Below are positions 41,566-50,691 of a stretch of 64,000 nucleotides of DNA, piece after piece (positions within the stretch are counted from its first letter, which is position 1; every line of letters starts with the position of its first letter). Position numbers and translations under genes: made by a program. The stretch covers positions 1 to 64,000 of the forward strand of contig NZ_JAJSAP010000004.1 of the NCBI RefSeq assembly GCF_021729035.1, given 5' to 3'. This stretch comes from Microbulbifer sediminum (lineage in GTDB: Bacteria > Pseudomonadota > Gammaproteobacteria > Pseudomonadales > Cellvibrionaceae). The notes beneath the pieces are model-generated. The model saw nothing but the letters and a program-made list of their open reading frames with translations, was not told where the DNA came from and ran no database searches.

Positions 41566-43752
41566 TTACTCGCCGCTGCCGGCCATTGGGGTCTTGCCGA
41601 GCAGGTCGAGGTAGAAGGCGTATTGCAACGCCCGCTCCTCGTAGCGCCGGTAGCGCCCGGATGCGCCGCCGTGGCCGGCGTCCATATTGACATGGAATAC
41701 CAGCCGGTTGTCATCGGTCTTCAGTTCCCGGAGCTTGGCCACCCATTTCATGGGTTCAAAGTACTGTACCTGGGAATCGTGCAGGCCGGTGGTCACCAGC
41801 ATATTGGGGTAGTCCTGGGCACTGACCTGGTCGTAGGGGGAATAGGACAGCATGTACTCGTAGCTGTCCCTGTTGTTGGGGTTGCCCCACTCGTCGTACT
41901 CGTTAACCGTCAGGGGGATGGACTCATCGAGCATGGTGGTGACCACATCCACGAATGGCACCTGGGCGGTAATCCCGCGGTACAACTCTGGTGCCATATT
42001 GACGACAGCCCCCATCAGCAAACCGCCGGCACTACCGCCTGCGGCAAAGACCTTATCGGGAGCAGCATATTTTTTCTCCGCCAGCCCTTTGGTGACGTCG
42101 ATAAAGTCAGTGAAGGTATTGATCTTGTTGAACATCTTGCCATCTTCATACCAGGCGCGACCCAGCTTCTGGCTACCGCGGATATGGGCAATGGCAAACA
42201 CAAAGCCCCGGTCCAGCAGTGAAATTACGTCCGGACGAAACGCCGGGTCGATGGTGTATCCATAGGAACCGTAACCATACTGCAGCAGGGGATTGGTGCC
42301 ATCACGGTTAAAACGGTCTTTGCGGTACACGAGGGAAACCGGGATCTCCTCACCGTCACCGGCCGCTATGGTAATACCCTCGCTCTGGTAGCGCGCCGGG
42401 TCGAAGTCGCCGGGTACCCGGTCCCGCTTCATCAACTGCAGATCGCCAGAGGAAAGGCTGGCATCGTAAATCGTGTCGGGCGTGGTCAGGCTGGAATAGG
42501 CAACACGCACCGCGCCCGCTTCCGGATCGGGATTATTGCCGAGGGAGAGTTGGTAAACAGGATCATTGAAACCGACCTCGATATCATCATCCCTGTCCAG
42601 GCCCAGGATGCGCAGGGCCTTCTGCCCCTCCCGACGCTCGATTACCGCCAGCCTGTCGGTGAAGGTGGTAAAGTCAACCAGGAATACATCGTCCCGATGG
42701 GGGATCACCTCCTGCCAGTTGGACTTGTCGCCTGCGCCTGCCACGGGCGCTTTCATCAGGCGGAAGTTCTCCGCATCCCAGTTGGTCTTGATATAGAACT
42801 CATCACCGAGCTTCTTGGCAAAGTACTCGTGCTTTTCTTCACGTGGGTAGACGGGTTTGAATTCCCCTTCCGGCTTGTCCGCATCCAGCATGGACATTCC
42901 CTTCACCAGCGTGGAATAGTGGTGGATATAAACCAGCTCACCGTCGCGGGATTTGGAAATTGCGGTATAAAACGACTTGTCGTTTTCCTCGTACACCAGC
43001 TGGTCTTCGCTCTGCGGCGTACCCAGTTTGTGGCGCATGACCTGGTAACCGAGCAGGGTTTGCGGATCCTTGTTGATATAGAAAACCGTCTGGTTATCGT
43101 TGGCCCAGACCGCCATCGCCTCTGCGTTCTCGAGGCGGTCATCCAGCAGCTTGCCGGTCTCCAGGTCCTTGAAACGGAGGGTGTAAATCCTGCGGCCGAC
43201 ACTATCCTCGGCATAGGCCAGCAACCGGTTGTCCGGTGAGACCGCGGTCTCACCCACGTTAAAATACGACTTGCCGTCCGCCAGCGCATTGACGTCCAGC
43301 ATTACCTCTTCCGGCGCATCCAGGTCACCCTTGCGGCGCGCATGGACAGGGTATTCCTGGCCCGGCTGGTAGCGGCGGTAGTACCAGTAGCCGCGCACCT
43401 TTACCGGGACCGTGGACTTGTCCTGCTCCAACCGCCCGGTCATCTCTTCGTAGAGGACCCTCTGCAGCGCCTCGGTATGCGCCATCACACTCTCGGTGTA
43501 TTTGTTCTCCGCCTCCAGGTGCGCGATAACCTCGGGATCCTGTCGCGAGTCATCGCGCATCCAGTAATAATCGTCGATGCGCTCATGGCCATGGATCGAC
43601 AGTTTATGGGGTTCTTTCCTGGCCACCGGAGGAACGGCGTCGGGAGACAGCGCGTTGGCAACAGCCGGCGATTCCCCGGATTCGGGCTTGCCACATCCGG
43701 TGACAGTGGCCAGGCTGGCGAGGGTGATCAGGAGGGCGACTCTTGTATTCAT
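41566..43752 (-). CDS. ptrB: lipoprotein S9A peptidase (oligopeptidase B type)
   Basis: A 728-residue protein with a lipobox VTGC (Cys20), preceded by GGAGCAACC. The mature part is an oligopeptidase B-type prolyl-oligopeptidase: an N-terminal segment (HGHERIDDYYWMRDD), a seven-bladed propeller, and an alpha/beta-hydrolase domain with the nucleophile in AAGGSAGGLLMGAVVN, QVPFVDVVTTMLDESIPLTV-type pocket residues (listed here only in part) and a catalytic His in DAGHGGASGRYRR. The family cleaves peptides after Lys/Arg. Most PtrB proteins are cytosolic (about 690 residues); a lipoprotein form anchored in the envelope is the notable feature. The C-terminal extension is short. Confidence 0.85.
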   Translation of the reverse strand: MNTRVALLITLASLATVTGCGKPESGESPAVANALSPDAVPPVARKEPHKLSIHGHERIDDYYWMRDDSRQDPEVIAHLEAENKYTESVMAHTEALQRVLYEEMTGRLEQDKSTVPVKVRGYWYYRRYQPGQEYPVHARRKGDLDAPEEVMLDVNALADGKSYFNVGETAVSPDNRLLAYAEDSVGRRIYTLRFKDLETGKLLDDRLENAEAMAVWANDNQTVFYINKDPQTLLGYQVMRHKLGTPQSEDQLVYEENDKSFYTAISKSRDGELVYIHHYSTLVKGMSMLDADKPEGEFKPVYPREEKHEYFAKKLGDEFYIKTNWDAENFRLMKAPVAGAGDKSNWQEVIPHRDDVFLVDFTTFTDRLAVIERREGQKALRILGLDRDDDIEVGFNDPVYQLSLGNNPDPEAGAVRVAYSSLTTPDTIYDASLSSGDLQLMKRDRVPGDFDPARYQSEGITIAAGDGEEIPVSLVYRKDRFNRDGTNPLLQYGYGSYGYTIDPAFRPDVISLLDRGFVFAIAHIRGSQKLGRAWYEDGKMFNKINTFTDFIDVTKGLAEKKYAAPDKVFAAGGSAGGLLMGAVVNMAPELYRGITAQVPFVDVVTTMLDESIPLTVNEYDEWGNPNNRDSYEYMLSYSPYDQVSAQDYPNMLVTTGLHDSQVQYFEPMKWVAKLRELKTDDNRLVFHVNMDAGHGGASGRYRRYEERALQYAFYLDLLGKTPMAGSGE

Positions 43753-43904
43753 GGTTGCTCCGGATGCGTGATTATCGTTATACCGCGGGTCTGGATATCC
43801 TATACCAGGTTCTTATGCAACAAACCGCAGGACACTTACAGGCCATTACAGTGCCGCTCCGGAACAGGCGCCCTCGTCCAACAATCCGCCAGCAACGGCA
43901 GCTG

Positions 43905-45284
43905 CTACCCCGGCAACAATAACCAGCTCATGCCCGCGATAATCAGCGAGGCCAATACACTCAGCACCGCCCCCTCCCGCACCATATCCTGCATCCGCAG
44001 CACCCCAGTGCCATAAGCAATGGCGTTGGGGGCCGTTGCCACCGGCAGCATAAAGGCACAGCTGGCACACATGGCCGCGGGAATCATCAGCACCCTGGGA
44101 TCGAAACCGGCAGTTTCCGCCGCTACCGCCAGGATGGGCATCAGCAGCGTGGCGGTCGCAGTGTTGCTGGTGATTTCGGTCAGGAAAGTCACCGACAGGC
44201 ACAGCAGTACCAGCATCAACCAGAGTGGGAGTGTCGTCAGGAACGACAGGCCATTGCCCAGCATGTCACTCAGGCCGGAGGCCGAGAAACCCTTGGCGAT
44301 GGCGATGCCGCCGGCGAAAAGCAGCAGCATTCCCCAGGGGATGGTCTCGGCGGTGGGCCAGTCCAGCAGGCGGCCGCCCTTGCCATTGGGCACCATGAAC
44401 ATCACGACCACCGCGGCCAGCGCCACCGTGCTGTCCCCGGCACCTTCCACCCCGAACAGCCCGCTCCAGCCGCCAAATGGCTCGCTGCGTGTCACCCAGG
44501 CCAGGATGGCCAGGCCGAATACCGCCAGTGTCCGCACCTCTTCCGGGCGCCACTCGCCCACCTGCGGCGGCTCGATGGGTTTTTCCAGCCGTACGCTGCG
44601 GGTCAGCCACAGGGCCATCAGCGGCAGCGTCACCAGCACCACCGGCAGGCCGATGGACATCCATTCCAGGAAACTGAAGCCGCTGCCGGTCACCTCCTCG
44701 TAGATGCCCATAAAAATCACATTGGGCGGAGTGCCGATGGGACTGCCCACCCCACCCAGGCTGGCGGCGTAAGCGATGCCCAGTACCAGCGCCACGGTAA
44801 GCTTGCGATTATCCGCCCGTGACAACACGGCCAGGGCGATGGGCAGCATCATCAGCGTGGTGGCGGTATTGGAGATCCACATACTGAGCAGCCCCGCCGC
44901 CAGCATAAAACCCAGCACCAGCCGACGGCCGCTGGACACCCCCACCACCTGCAGCATGTACAAGGCCAGGCGCTCGTGTGCACCACTCTTTTCCAGCGCC
45001 TTGGACAGGATAAAGGCGCCCATTAAAAGCAGGATCACATGGCTGCCGAGGGAAGACGCCACCAGCTTGTGGTCGGTCACCCCGAACAGCGGCAGCAGCA
45101 CAAACGGGGCCAGAGAGGTGGCGGGAATCGGCAATGCCTCGGTCACCCACCAGATAACGGTAAGGAGGGTGATGGCAGCGGTAACCGCTGGCAGGTAAGC
45201 CATGCCCAGCGTGGTGAGCACACCATAGAAAATCACCGCCAGCACTGGCCCGAAGATAATAAAGTGCTGCCGCGTCAATGCCAT
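43905..45284 (-). CDS. DASS (SLC13) family sodium-coupled anion transporter
   Basis: A 459-residue inner-membrane protein with about 11 helices. The two SNT motifs that bind sodium and substrate carboxylate are present: WISNTATTLMMLPIAL and TEITSNTATATLLMPILAV. Other family segments include VIWWVTEALPIPATSL and GIAYAASLGGVGSPIGTPPN. It most likely imports di- or tricarboxylates with Na+. Substrate (succinate, citrate or sulfate) cannot be told from sequence. GGAGGGGA precedes the ATG. It is next to, and in line with, the oligopeptidase gene, about 150 bases apart. Confidence 0.85.
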   Translation of the reverse strand: MALTRQHFIIFGPVLAVIFYGVLTTLGMAYLPAVTAAITLLTVIWWVTEALPIPATSLAPFVLLPLFGVTDHKLVASSLGSHVILLLMGAFILSKALEKSGAHERLALYMLQVVGVSSGRRLVLGFMLAAGLLSMWISNTATTLMMLPIALAVLSRADNRKLTVALVLGIAYAASLGGVGSPIGTPPNVIFMGIYEEVTGSGFSFLEWMSIGLPVVLVTLPLMALWLTRSVRLEKPIEPPQVGEWRPEEVRTLAVFGLAILAWVTRSEPFGGWSGLFGVEGAGDSTVALAAVVVMFMVPNGKGGRLLDWPTAETIPWGMLLLFAGGIAIAKGFSASGLSDMLGNGLSFLTTLPLWLMLVLLCLSVTFLTEITSNTATATLLMPILAVAAETAGFDPRVLMIPAAMCASCAFMLPVATAPNAIAYGTGVLRMQDMVREGAVLSVLASLIIAGMSWLLLPG

Positions 45285-45499
45285 CGCGAGTCCCCTCCCT
45301 TACCGGTTGTACCGGCTCGTTATGATTTTTGTTGTTTTTCCAGTTTTCCCCCAGGCGCTTCTCCCAGCCAGGGGTTCCCTGGAGAAAGACAAGGGTACCG
45401 CAAATTCCGGCAAAAGTTGCCCGGCCACTGCCCTTGGGTGGATAACAACAGGAAAGCAAGGTCTATGCTTACAGGTAACCTTTGCATCACGGAGCTTCC

Positions 45500-46123
45500 A
45501 TGCACCGGCTATCGCCCAGGCAACTTGCAGCCCTCCCGTTCATTACCATTCTTTTACTACAGGCCACCTCCGCCGCCGGCGCTGAGAGGGGCCCATCATT
45601 CGACTGCGAGGGCGTGCGCGAGGGCAGCACCGAGGCGATGGTCTGCGCGGATGAGGTACTGGCGTCGCTGGATCGCCAACTCGCCGGGGTTTACGCAGCG
45701 GCGCTTGCAAAAGCCTCCAACGAGCATCCTCCGGTGCTAATGGCCGGCCAGCGCGGCTGGATCAAGGGGCGCGACGAGTGCTGGAAAGCCGACAACCAGC
45801 GGCAGTGTGTGGAGGACAGTTACCGCCGGCGTATCGCCGAGTTGCAGGCGCGCTACCGCCTGGTGCCGGGCAAGGGCCCGGTTGCATTCACCTGTGACGA
45901 CAACCCCGCCAATGAAGTGGTGGTCACCTATTTTAAGACGCAACCGCCAACGCTGATCGCAGAGCGCGGTGACAGCGTCTCGCTGATGTATCGGCAGCCC
46001 GCCGCCAGCGGGACGAAGTACCGGGGTCGCAATGAAAGTTTCCGGGAGCACGGGGGCGAGGCCACGATTACCTGGGGCTCCGGCGCCGAGCCGATGCAAT
46101 GCCGGAAATCCACGAGCCAGTGA
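45500..46123 (+). CDS. exported lysozyme inhibitor: LprI-like plus MliC-like domains
   Basis: ATG 45500 has GGAG 6 bases upstream. The 207-residue precursor has a signal peptide (ITILLLQATSAAGA). Residues about 30-115 match the LprI N-terminal region: SFDCEGVREGSTEAMVCADE, GWIKGRDECWK and CVEDSYRRRIAELQA. Residues about 130-202 resemble the MliC/PliC c-type lysozyme inhibitor domain: FTCDDNPANEVVVTYFKTQP, GDSVSLMYRQPAASGTKY and GEATITWGSGAEPMQC. The fusion would shield murein from lysozyme in the periplasm. It is not a lipoprotein (no lipobox). It is stand-alone. Confidence 0.75.
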   Translation: MHRLSPRQLAALPFITILLLQATSAAGAERGPSFDCEGVREGSTEAMVCADEVLASLDRQLAGVYAAALAKASNEHPPVLMAGQRGWIKGRDECWKADNQRQCVEDSYRRRIAELQARYRLVPGKGPVAFTCDDNPANEVVVTYFKTQPPTLIAERGDSVSLMYRQPAASGTKYRGRNESFREHGGEATITWGSGAEPMQCRKSTSQ

Positions 46124-46310
46124 GCCGTCGCTTATAACCAGGTTGCCCTACCCCACACAGAACCGTTATTGGTCAACTCCCGACCGCCCGCTATAATTCG
46201 CGATCCATTAAATTCGCGCTGCGGGGACACGTCCTGCGCGCCCCAGGATTTCCTGCCGGCTAGCGCCAGGGGAATTCCTGGCCTTCCTGCTGTTCGTCAA
46301 AGTTGTATCC

Positions 46311-47663
46311 ATGACCAAAGCATCCCCGCTTGCCCTCCTTCCCCTGGCCCTGTTCCTTGCCCTGTTTGTCGGCAGCGGCCTCTGGTTCCAGTCACAGGGA
46401 GTGGGGATGGCCTTTTACCAGGTATCCGCACCGGTCGCGATCCTGCCCGCCATTGCGCTCGCCATGCTGCTGGGCCGTGGTCCGCTGGACCAGCGCATCG
46501 AGATCTTCGTACGTGGCGTCGGCGACCAGACCATTGTCACCATGGTGCTGATCTACCTGCTGGCCGGTGGCTTCGCCAGCGTGGCCGGGGCCGTGGGCGG
46601 GGTGGAGGCCACGGTCAATTTCGGCCTGAGCGTAATCCCGCCCGCACTGGTGTTACCGGGCCTGTTTGTAATCACCGCTTTTGTCGCCACCGCCATGGGC
46701 ACCTCCATGGGCACCGTCGCGGCCATTGCGCCGATTGCCGTCGGCGTGGCCACGGCCACCGACCTGCCGCTGCTGCTGACCGTGGGCACCGTGGTGGGTG
46801 GGGCCATGTTCGGGGACAATCTCTCGATTATTTCCGATACCACCATCGCCGCCACCCGCACCCAGGGTGTGGAGATGCGGGACAAGTTCCGCATGAATTT
46901 TCGCATCGCCCTGCCTGCAGCCCTGGCCACCATGGCATGGCTCTATTTCCAGGGTGACTCTGCCGCTGTGGAGGTGCCCGGGGATTATGAACTGTTGCGC
47001 GTCCTGCCCTACGTGGCGGTGCTCGCCATGGCCGTGTTCGGGGTCAATGTGCTGCTGGTACTGTTTATCGGCATCCTGCTGGCGGGGGTTGTTGGCCTGG
47101 CCCTACAGCCCGGCTACAGCCTGGCGGTGCTGGTGCAGGACATTAACCAGGGCTATGTCAATATGCAGGAGATCCTGATCCTGTCCCTGCTGATCGGTGG
47201 TCTCGGCGCCCTGATGAAGTCGCAGGGCGGCCTGGAGTGGCTGGCCCGCACCATCGACCGGCTGAGCCGGCTGGGACGTCGTACACCGCCCTCATCCCGT
47301 ACCGGTGCACTCGGTATCGGCACGGCGGTGGCGGCCACCAACCTGTGTGTCGCCAACAATACGGTCGCGATCCTGCTGAACGGGGACCTGGCGAAAGAGA
47401 TCAGCCACCGCTACGGCGTCGATCCCCGCCGCAGCGCCAGCCTGCTGGATATATTCTCCTGTGTGGTACAGGGCCTGCTGCCCTGGGGCGCCCAGCTGCT
47501 GCTGGCCTCTTCCCTGGCCTCGGTGTCGCCGCTGGCCCTGGTGGGCCAGGTGCAGTACTGCTGGCTGCTGGCGATTGCCGCCGTCGCCGGTATAGTGCTG
47601 ACAGGGAATCAGCGACCAGTGGGCGTGGGGAGCGCGCTCCCGGCGGACCGCCCCTGGCAGTAG
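46311..47663 (+). CDS. NhaC-family Na+/H+ antiporter-like transporter
   Basis: A 450-residue membrane protein with about 11 helices. It resembles the NhaC/YfiN-like branch of the IT superfamily: GGFASVAGAVGGVEATVNFG, MGTSMGTVAAIAPIAVGVA, FGDNLSIISDTTIAATRTQG and GTAVAATNLCVANNTVAILL. The Asp/Asn/Ser-rich DNLSIISDTT segment is the family's ion-binding signature. It probably exchanges Na+ for H+, or a related organic ion such as malate/lactate in MleN-type members. Together with the CPA antiporter at 9697 this makes two sodium-linked exchangers in the window. Confidence 0.8.
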   Translation: MTKASPLALLPLALFLALFVGSGLWFQSQGVGMAFYQVSAPVAILPAIALAMLLGRGPLDQRIEIFVRGVGDQTIVTMVLIYLLAGGFASVAGAVGGVEATVNFGLSVIPPALVLPGLFVITAFVATAMGTSMGTVAAIAPIAVGVATATDLPLLLTVGTVVGGAMFGDNLSIISDTTIAATRTQGVEMRDKFRMNFRIALPAALATMAWLYFQGDSAAVEVPGDYELLRVLPYVAVLAMAVFGVNVLLVLFIGILLAGVVGLALQPGYSLAVLVQDINQGYVNMQEILILSLLIGGLGALMKSQGGLEWLARTIDRLSRLGRRTPPSSRTGALGIGTAVAATNLCVANNTVAILLNGDLAKEISHRYGVDPRRSASLLDIFSCVVQGLLPWGAQLLLASSLASVSPLALVGQVQYCWLLAIAAVAGIVLTGNQRPVGVGSALPADRPWQ

Positions 47664-47720
47664 CCGGGAACTCCAGCGGCCGGCAGGCCTCCAACAGCGG
47701 TCAGGAAACAAAAGGATCGC

Positions 47721-48371
47721 ATGATGGACCAGGGATTGGGGTTCAGGCTGAAGGACCACCGCGGAATACTTCTCTTTGTGGCGCTGATGCTCATCTTCCG
47801 CAGCGCCCTCGCCGACTGGAACCATGTTCCCACAGGGTCGATGCGCCCCACTATCCAGGTGGGCGACTATATTCTCGTGGACAAGATGGCCTATGACCTG
47901 CGCGTGCCATTCACCCACCACTCCCTGGTGCGCTTCGCCGGCCCCGCACGGGGCGATATTGTGGTGTTTGATTCGGCAGTCACTGGCAACCGGCTCGTCA
48001 AACGCGTGATCGGCGTGCCGGGGGATACCGTAGCCCTGCAGGGCAATCGCCTGGCCATCAACGGGCACCCCGTACAATACCTGCACAAGTCCGGCAGTCG
48101 TACCTCACAGCAGCTGGTCGAGATGCTCCCCGGGCAGGACCACCCAATCCGCCTGCTCAACAGCAGCCACAGCCCCGGCTTTGCAGCGGTCAGCGTTCCT
48201 GCCGGTTTTTACCTGGTGCTCGGCGACAACCGGGACAATAGTGCTGATTCCCGGGTAATCGGCCTGGTGCCCCGCAACGAGATTGTCGGCAGGGCACACA
48301 GGGTGTTGCTATCCCTCGATTACGACAACTTCCACCTGCCACGACGCGAGCGCTTCCTCAAACCGATCTGA
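47721..48371 (+). CDS. lepB: signal peptidase I
   Basis: A 216-residue S26A peptidase with AAGGA upstream of tandem ATG codons. One N-terminal membrane helix (about 16-32) precedes the catalytic Ser40 in VPTGSMRPTI; the general base Lys94 is in RLVKRVIGVPGD. Box E, YLVLGDNRDNSADSRVIGLVP, closes the domain. It cleaves signal peptides on the outer face of the inner membrane. The usual lepB neighbours (lepA, rnc) are absent, and the protein is shorter than E. coli LepB (324), so it may be an additional, specialised enzyme. It ends immediately before the SLATT-like gene. Confidence 0.85.
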   Translation: MMDQGLGFRLKDHRGILLFVALMLIFRSALADWNHVPTGSMRPTIQVGDYILVDKMAYDLRVPFTHHSLVRFAGPARGDIVVFDSAVTGNRLVKRVIGVPGDTVALQGNRLAINGHPVQYLHKSGSRTSQQLVEMLPGQDHPIRLLNSSHSPGFAAVSVPAGFYLVLGDNRDNSADSRVIGLVPRNEIVGRAHRVLLSLDYDNFHLPRRERFLKPI

Positions 48372-48442
48372 TGCTGCCCGGCGATTCGAAATCGCCGGCA
48401 AAGACTGTACACTGCCAGCAGATAAGTAAAAGAAGTCCCGGC

Positions 48443-49021
48443 ATGTCCACGATCCCCAATACCGTCGAAGTCCTGGAAAAACTCCGCTGGAACGCCCACC
48501 TGTGCAAGCACAGTCACTTCCGCGCCTCCATGCGCGGGCGTAACCTGCATGTACTGTGCGGCGTGCCCATCGTGGTCATCAACCTGTTCCTGGGCTCCCT
48601 GTTTTTCTCACTCATTAACGCTGAACTACCGGACTGGACCAAGTGGGTGGGCGCAGCCCTGGCGCTGATCACTGCGCTGCTTGGCGGCGTGCAGACGTTT
48701 TTCAATTTCAAGAAGAATTACGAGGGGCACCGGGAGATCGGTAATGAGTACCTGGCCGTCGGGCGGGAGTGTGAGCGACTGATCGCCCTTTATTTCGACC
48801 GGATCCTCGACCTGGAACACCTGTCGGCAAAGATTGCGGAGCTGAATGCGCTCTACTCCGATATCAACCAGCGCGCCGAGGAGTTTATCGTGTCCAATAC
48901 CGATTACCGCGAGGCATTGCGAATCCAGAACAGGAAGGCAGAGCGCGAACCCTCCCTGGTGGAGCAGGCGCGTCGCGGCCAACTGGAGGCGCAGCAGGAG
49001 CCCGCAGCCAGCGGGGCCTGA
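48443..49021 (+). CDS. SLATT-like two-helix membrane protein
   Basis: ATG 48443 is chosen; the frame is open to 48371. The 192-residue product has two adjacent membrane helices (about 44-66 and 72-92: VPIVVINLFLGSLFFSLI, WVGAALALITALLGGVQTFF) followed by a long helical cytoplasmic region, beginning FNFKKNYEGHREIGNEYLAV and GRECERLIALYF. This layout and the NY--HREIGNEY motif match the SLATT (SMODS/SLOG-associating 2TM effector) family. SLATT proteins are predicted pore-forming effectors in nucleotide-signalling defence systems, but no SMODS, SLOG or cyclase gene is nearby. Function here is open. Confidence 0.6.
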   Translation: MSTIPNTVEVLEKLRWNAHLCKHSHFRASMRGRNLHVLCGVPIVVINLFLGSLFFSLINAELPDWTKWVGAALALITALLGGVQTFFNFKKNYEGHREIGNEYLAVGRECERLIALYFDRILDLEHLSAKIAELNALYSDINQRAEEFIVSNTDYREALRIQNRKAEREPSLVEQARRGQLEAQQEPAASGA

Positions 49022-49045
49022 CAACAGCCCCCCCGGAGAACCACC

Positions 49046-49672
49046 ATGCAAAAGGTGCTGGAAAAACTCAGCCTCTGGACCGGTCCGGCAATCCTTGTTG
49101 GCCTCGCCCTGGTGGTGCACTTCTCCCCCCAGGACCTCGATATGCTGCTGCGCTACGACCGGGGCCTGGTCCTCTCGGGCGAATACTGGCGGATTGCCAG
49201 CGGACACTTCGCCCATACCAACCTCAACCACCTGTTGCTCAACCTGGCGGCCCTGCTGCTTTACTGGGTCCTCTTCCCGAACCGCCTGCCTCTGCCCCGC
49301 CTGCTGGTAGAGGTTGCCGTACTGGCAACACTATGTGGGCTGGCGCTGGTGCTGTTCGAGCCGCAGGTCCACTGGTATATGGGTCTCTCCGGGCTTATTC
49401 ATGGCCTGCTGGCACTCAGCGCAACCCTGGAGATCCTGGAGCGCGAAACAAGGTGGCGGGGAGGACTGCTACTGACCATCCTGGCACTGAAGGTTTACTC
49501 GGAGCAATACGGCACTGGGGGTTCATTGGTCTCGCAATGGATCGGGGCGCCCGTGGTGCACGAGGCACATTTGTGGGGACTGCTCTGCGGGGTTGTGGCG
49601 GCACTCTGCATTGCACTCGGCGCGCTGCTGGGGGAAACCCTGGCGCGGGGAACCGGTGCCCTGCGCCGCTAG
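49046..49672 (+). CDS. rrtA: rhombosortase
   Basis: A 208-residue rhomboid-fold intramembrane serine protease with about six helices and GGAG before the ATG. The rhombosortase pattern is present: GEYWRIASGHFAHTNLNHLL, the catalytic Ser115 in YMGLSGLIHG and the catalytic His in VVHEAHLWGLL (probably H175). Rhombosortases process GlyGly-CTERM tails of exported proteins, releasing or re-anchoring type II secretion cargo. I find no GlyGly-CTERM protein inside this window, so its substrates lie elsewhere. It is 25 bases after the SLATT-like gene and co-oriented with lepB. Confidence 0.8.
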   Translation: MQKVLEKLSLWTGPAILVGLALVVHFSPQDLDMLLRYDRGLVLSGEYWRIASGHFAHTNLNHLLLNLAALLLYWVLFPNRLPLPRLLVEVAVLATLCGLALVLFEPQVHWYMGLSGLIHGLLALSATLEILERETRWRGGLLLTILALKVYSEQYGTGGSLVSQWIGAPVVHEAHLWGLLCGVVAALCIALGALLGETLARGTGALRR

Positions 49673-49717
49673 CACCGCTGGCGCATAAGTTAACGATCAC
49701 ATTCCCCCGGTATTTTG

Positions 49718-50596
49718 CTATTCCGGCACCTGCACCTTCCGGTTGGCCTCATGTGCGGTATCCGGATCTCCACCGAAGCGCTGACCGCGATTGAGGTTAT
49801 CGATCATCGCCAGCTCCTCATCGCTCAGCTCAAAGCCCCACAGTTCCAGGTTACCGGTCATGTGCTCGATGCTTTCGGCCTTGGGAATGACTATCCGCCC
49901 CTGCTGGATATCCCATTTGAGGATGACCTGCCCGGTGTTGACGCCGTGCTTTTCAGCAATTTCCCTGATCACCGGGTCACTGACGGGCTTCTCTTCGGCT
50001 TTGACATCACTCCAGCCCCCGGTACCCAGGGGGGACCAGCAGGACACCGCCATCTGGTGGAACTGGCAATATTCCACCAGCTTTTTCTGGGTGAAGTAGG
50101 GATGCAGCTCCAGCTGGTTATACGTGGGCTTGATACGGGCAAAAGTGGCAAGCTGCTCGATATCGGACTGGCGAAAATTGGACAGGCCCAGGGCGCGGAC
50201 TTTCTTGTCATCGTACAGCGCCTCTAGGTTTTCCCAGGTTTCCCGGGTATAGGCGGGTACCGGCCAGTGCACCAGATACAAATCCAGGTGCTCAAGCTGG
50301 AGCCGTTCGAGGCTGCGCTCGAATGCCGCCCGGGTTTCGCTGCCCTGCTCTGTATCCCATACCTTACTGACAACAAACAGCTCGTCCCGGGGAATACCGG
50401 ATTGCAGTATGGCGCGCCCAAGTGCACGCTCATTGCCATATACGGATGCGGTATCGAAGTGACGGTAGCCCACCGCCATGGCCTTGAGGATGGTATCGGT
50501 GACTCGGCTGTCATCCTGCTGCCAGGCACCGATAGCAGCGGTACCGAAGCCAATCTGGGGGATTTCAACGCCATTATTGAGAGTGAGTGTGCGCAT
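49718..50596 (-). CDS. aldo/keto reductase
   Basis: A 292-residue AKR with the catalytic tetrad visible: Asp48 (HFDTASVYGNE), Tyr53, Lys78 (VVSKVW) and His110 (YLVHWPVP). The NADPH-binding C-terminal segment is IVIPKAESIEHMTGNLELWG. AAGGTAACTCC precedes the ATG. It fits AKR5-type 2,5-diketo-D-gluconate reductase-like enzymes, which reduce aldehydes and dicarbonyls such as methylglyoxal. The C-terminal tail (GDPDTAHEANRKVQVPE) is also conserved in family members. It is convergent with the rhombosortase gene. Confidence 0.85.
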   Translation of the reverse strand: MRTLTLNNGVEIPQIGFGTAAIGAWQQDDSRVTDTILKAMAVGYRHFDTASVYGNERALGRAILQSGIPRDELFVVSKVWDTEQGSETRAAFERSLERLQLEHLDLYLVHWPVPAYTRETWENLEALYDDKKVRALGLSNFRQSDIEQLATFARIKPTYNQLELHPYFTQKKLVEYCQFHQMAVSCWSPLGTGGWSDVKAEEKPVSDPVIREIAEKHGVNTGQVILKWDIQQGRIVIPKAESIEHMTGNLELWGFELSDEELAMIDNLNRGQRFGGDPDTAHEANRKVQVPE

Positions 50597-50691
50597 GGAG
50601 TTACCTTTCAGGCGAGACAGATGCGCCGTCAGCGGACCCGGCCGGGGAAGTGTTCCGTGACAGGCAATGGTCGTGATGATGTGGCCTGAGT

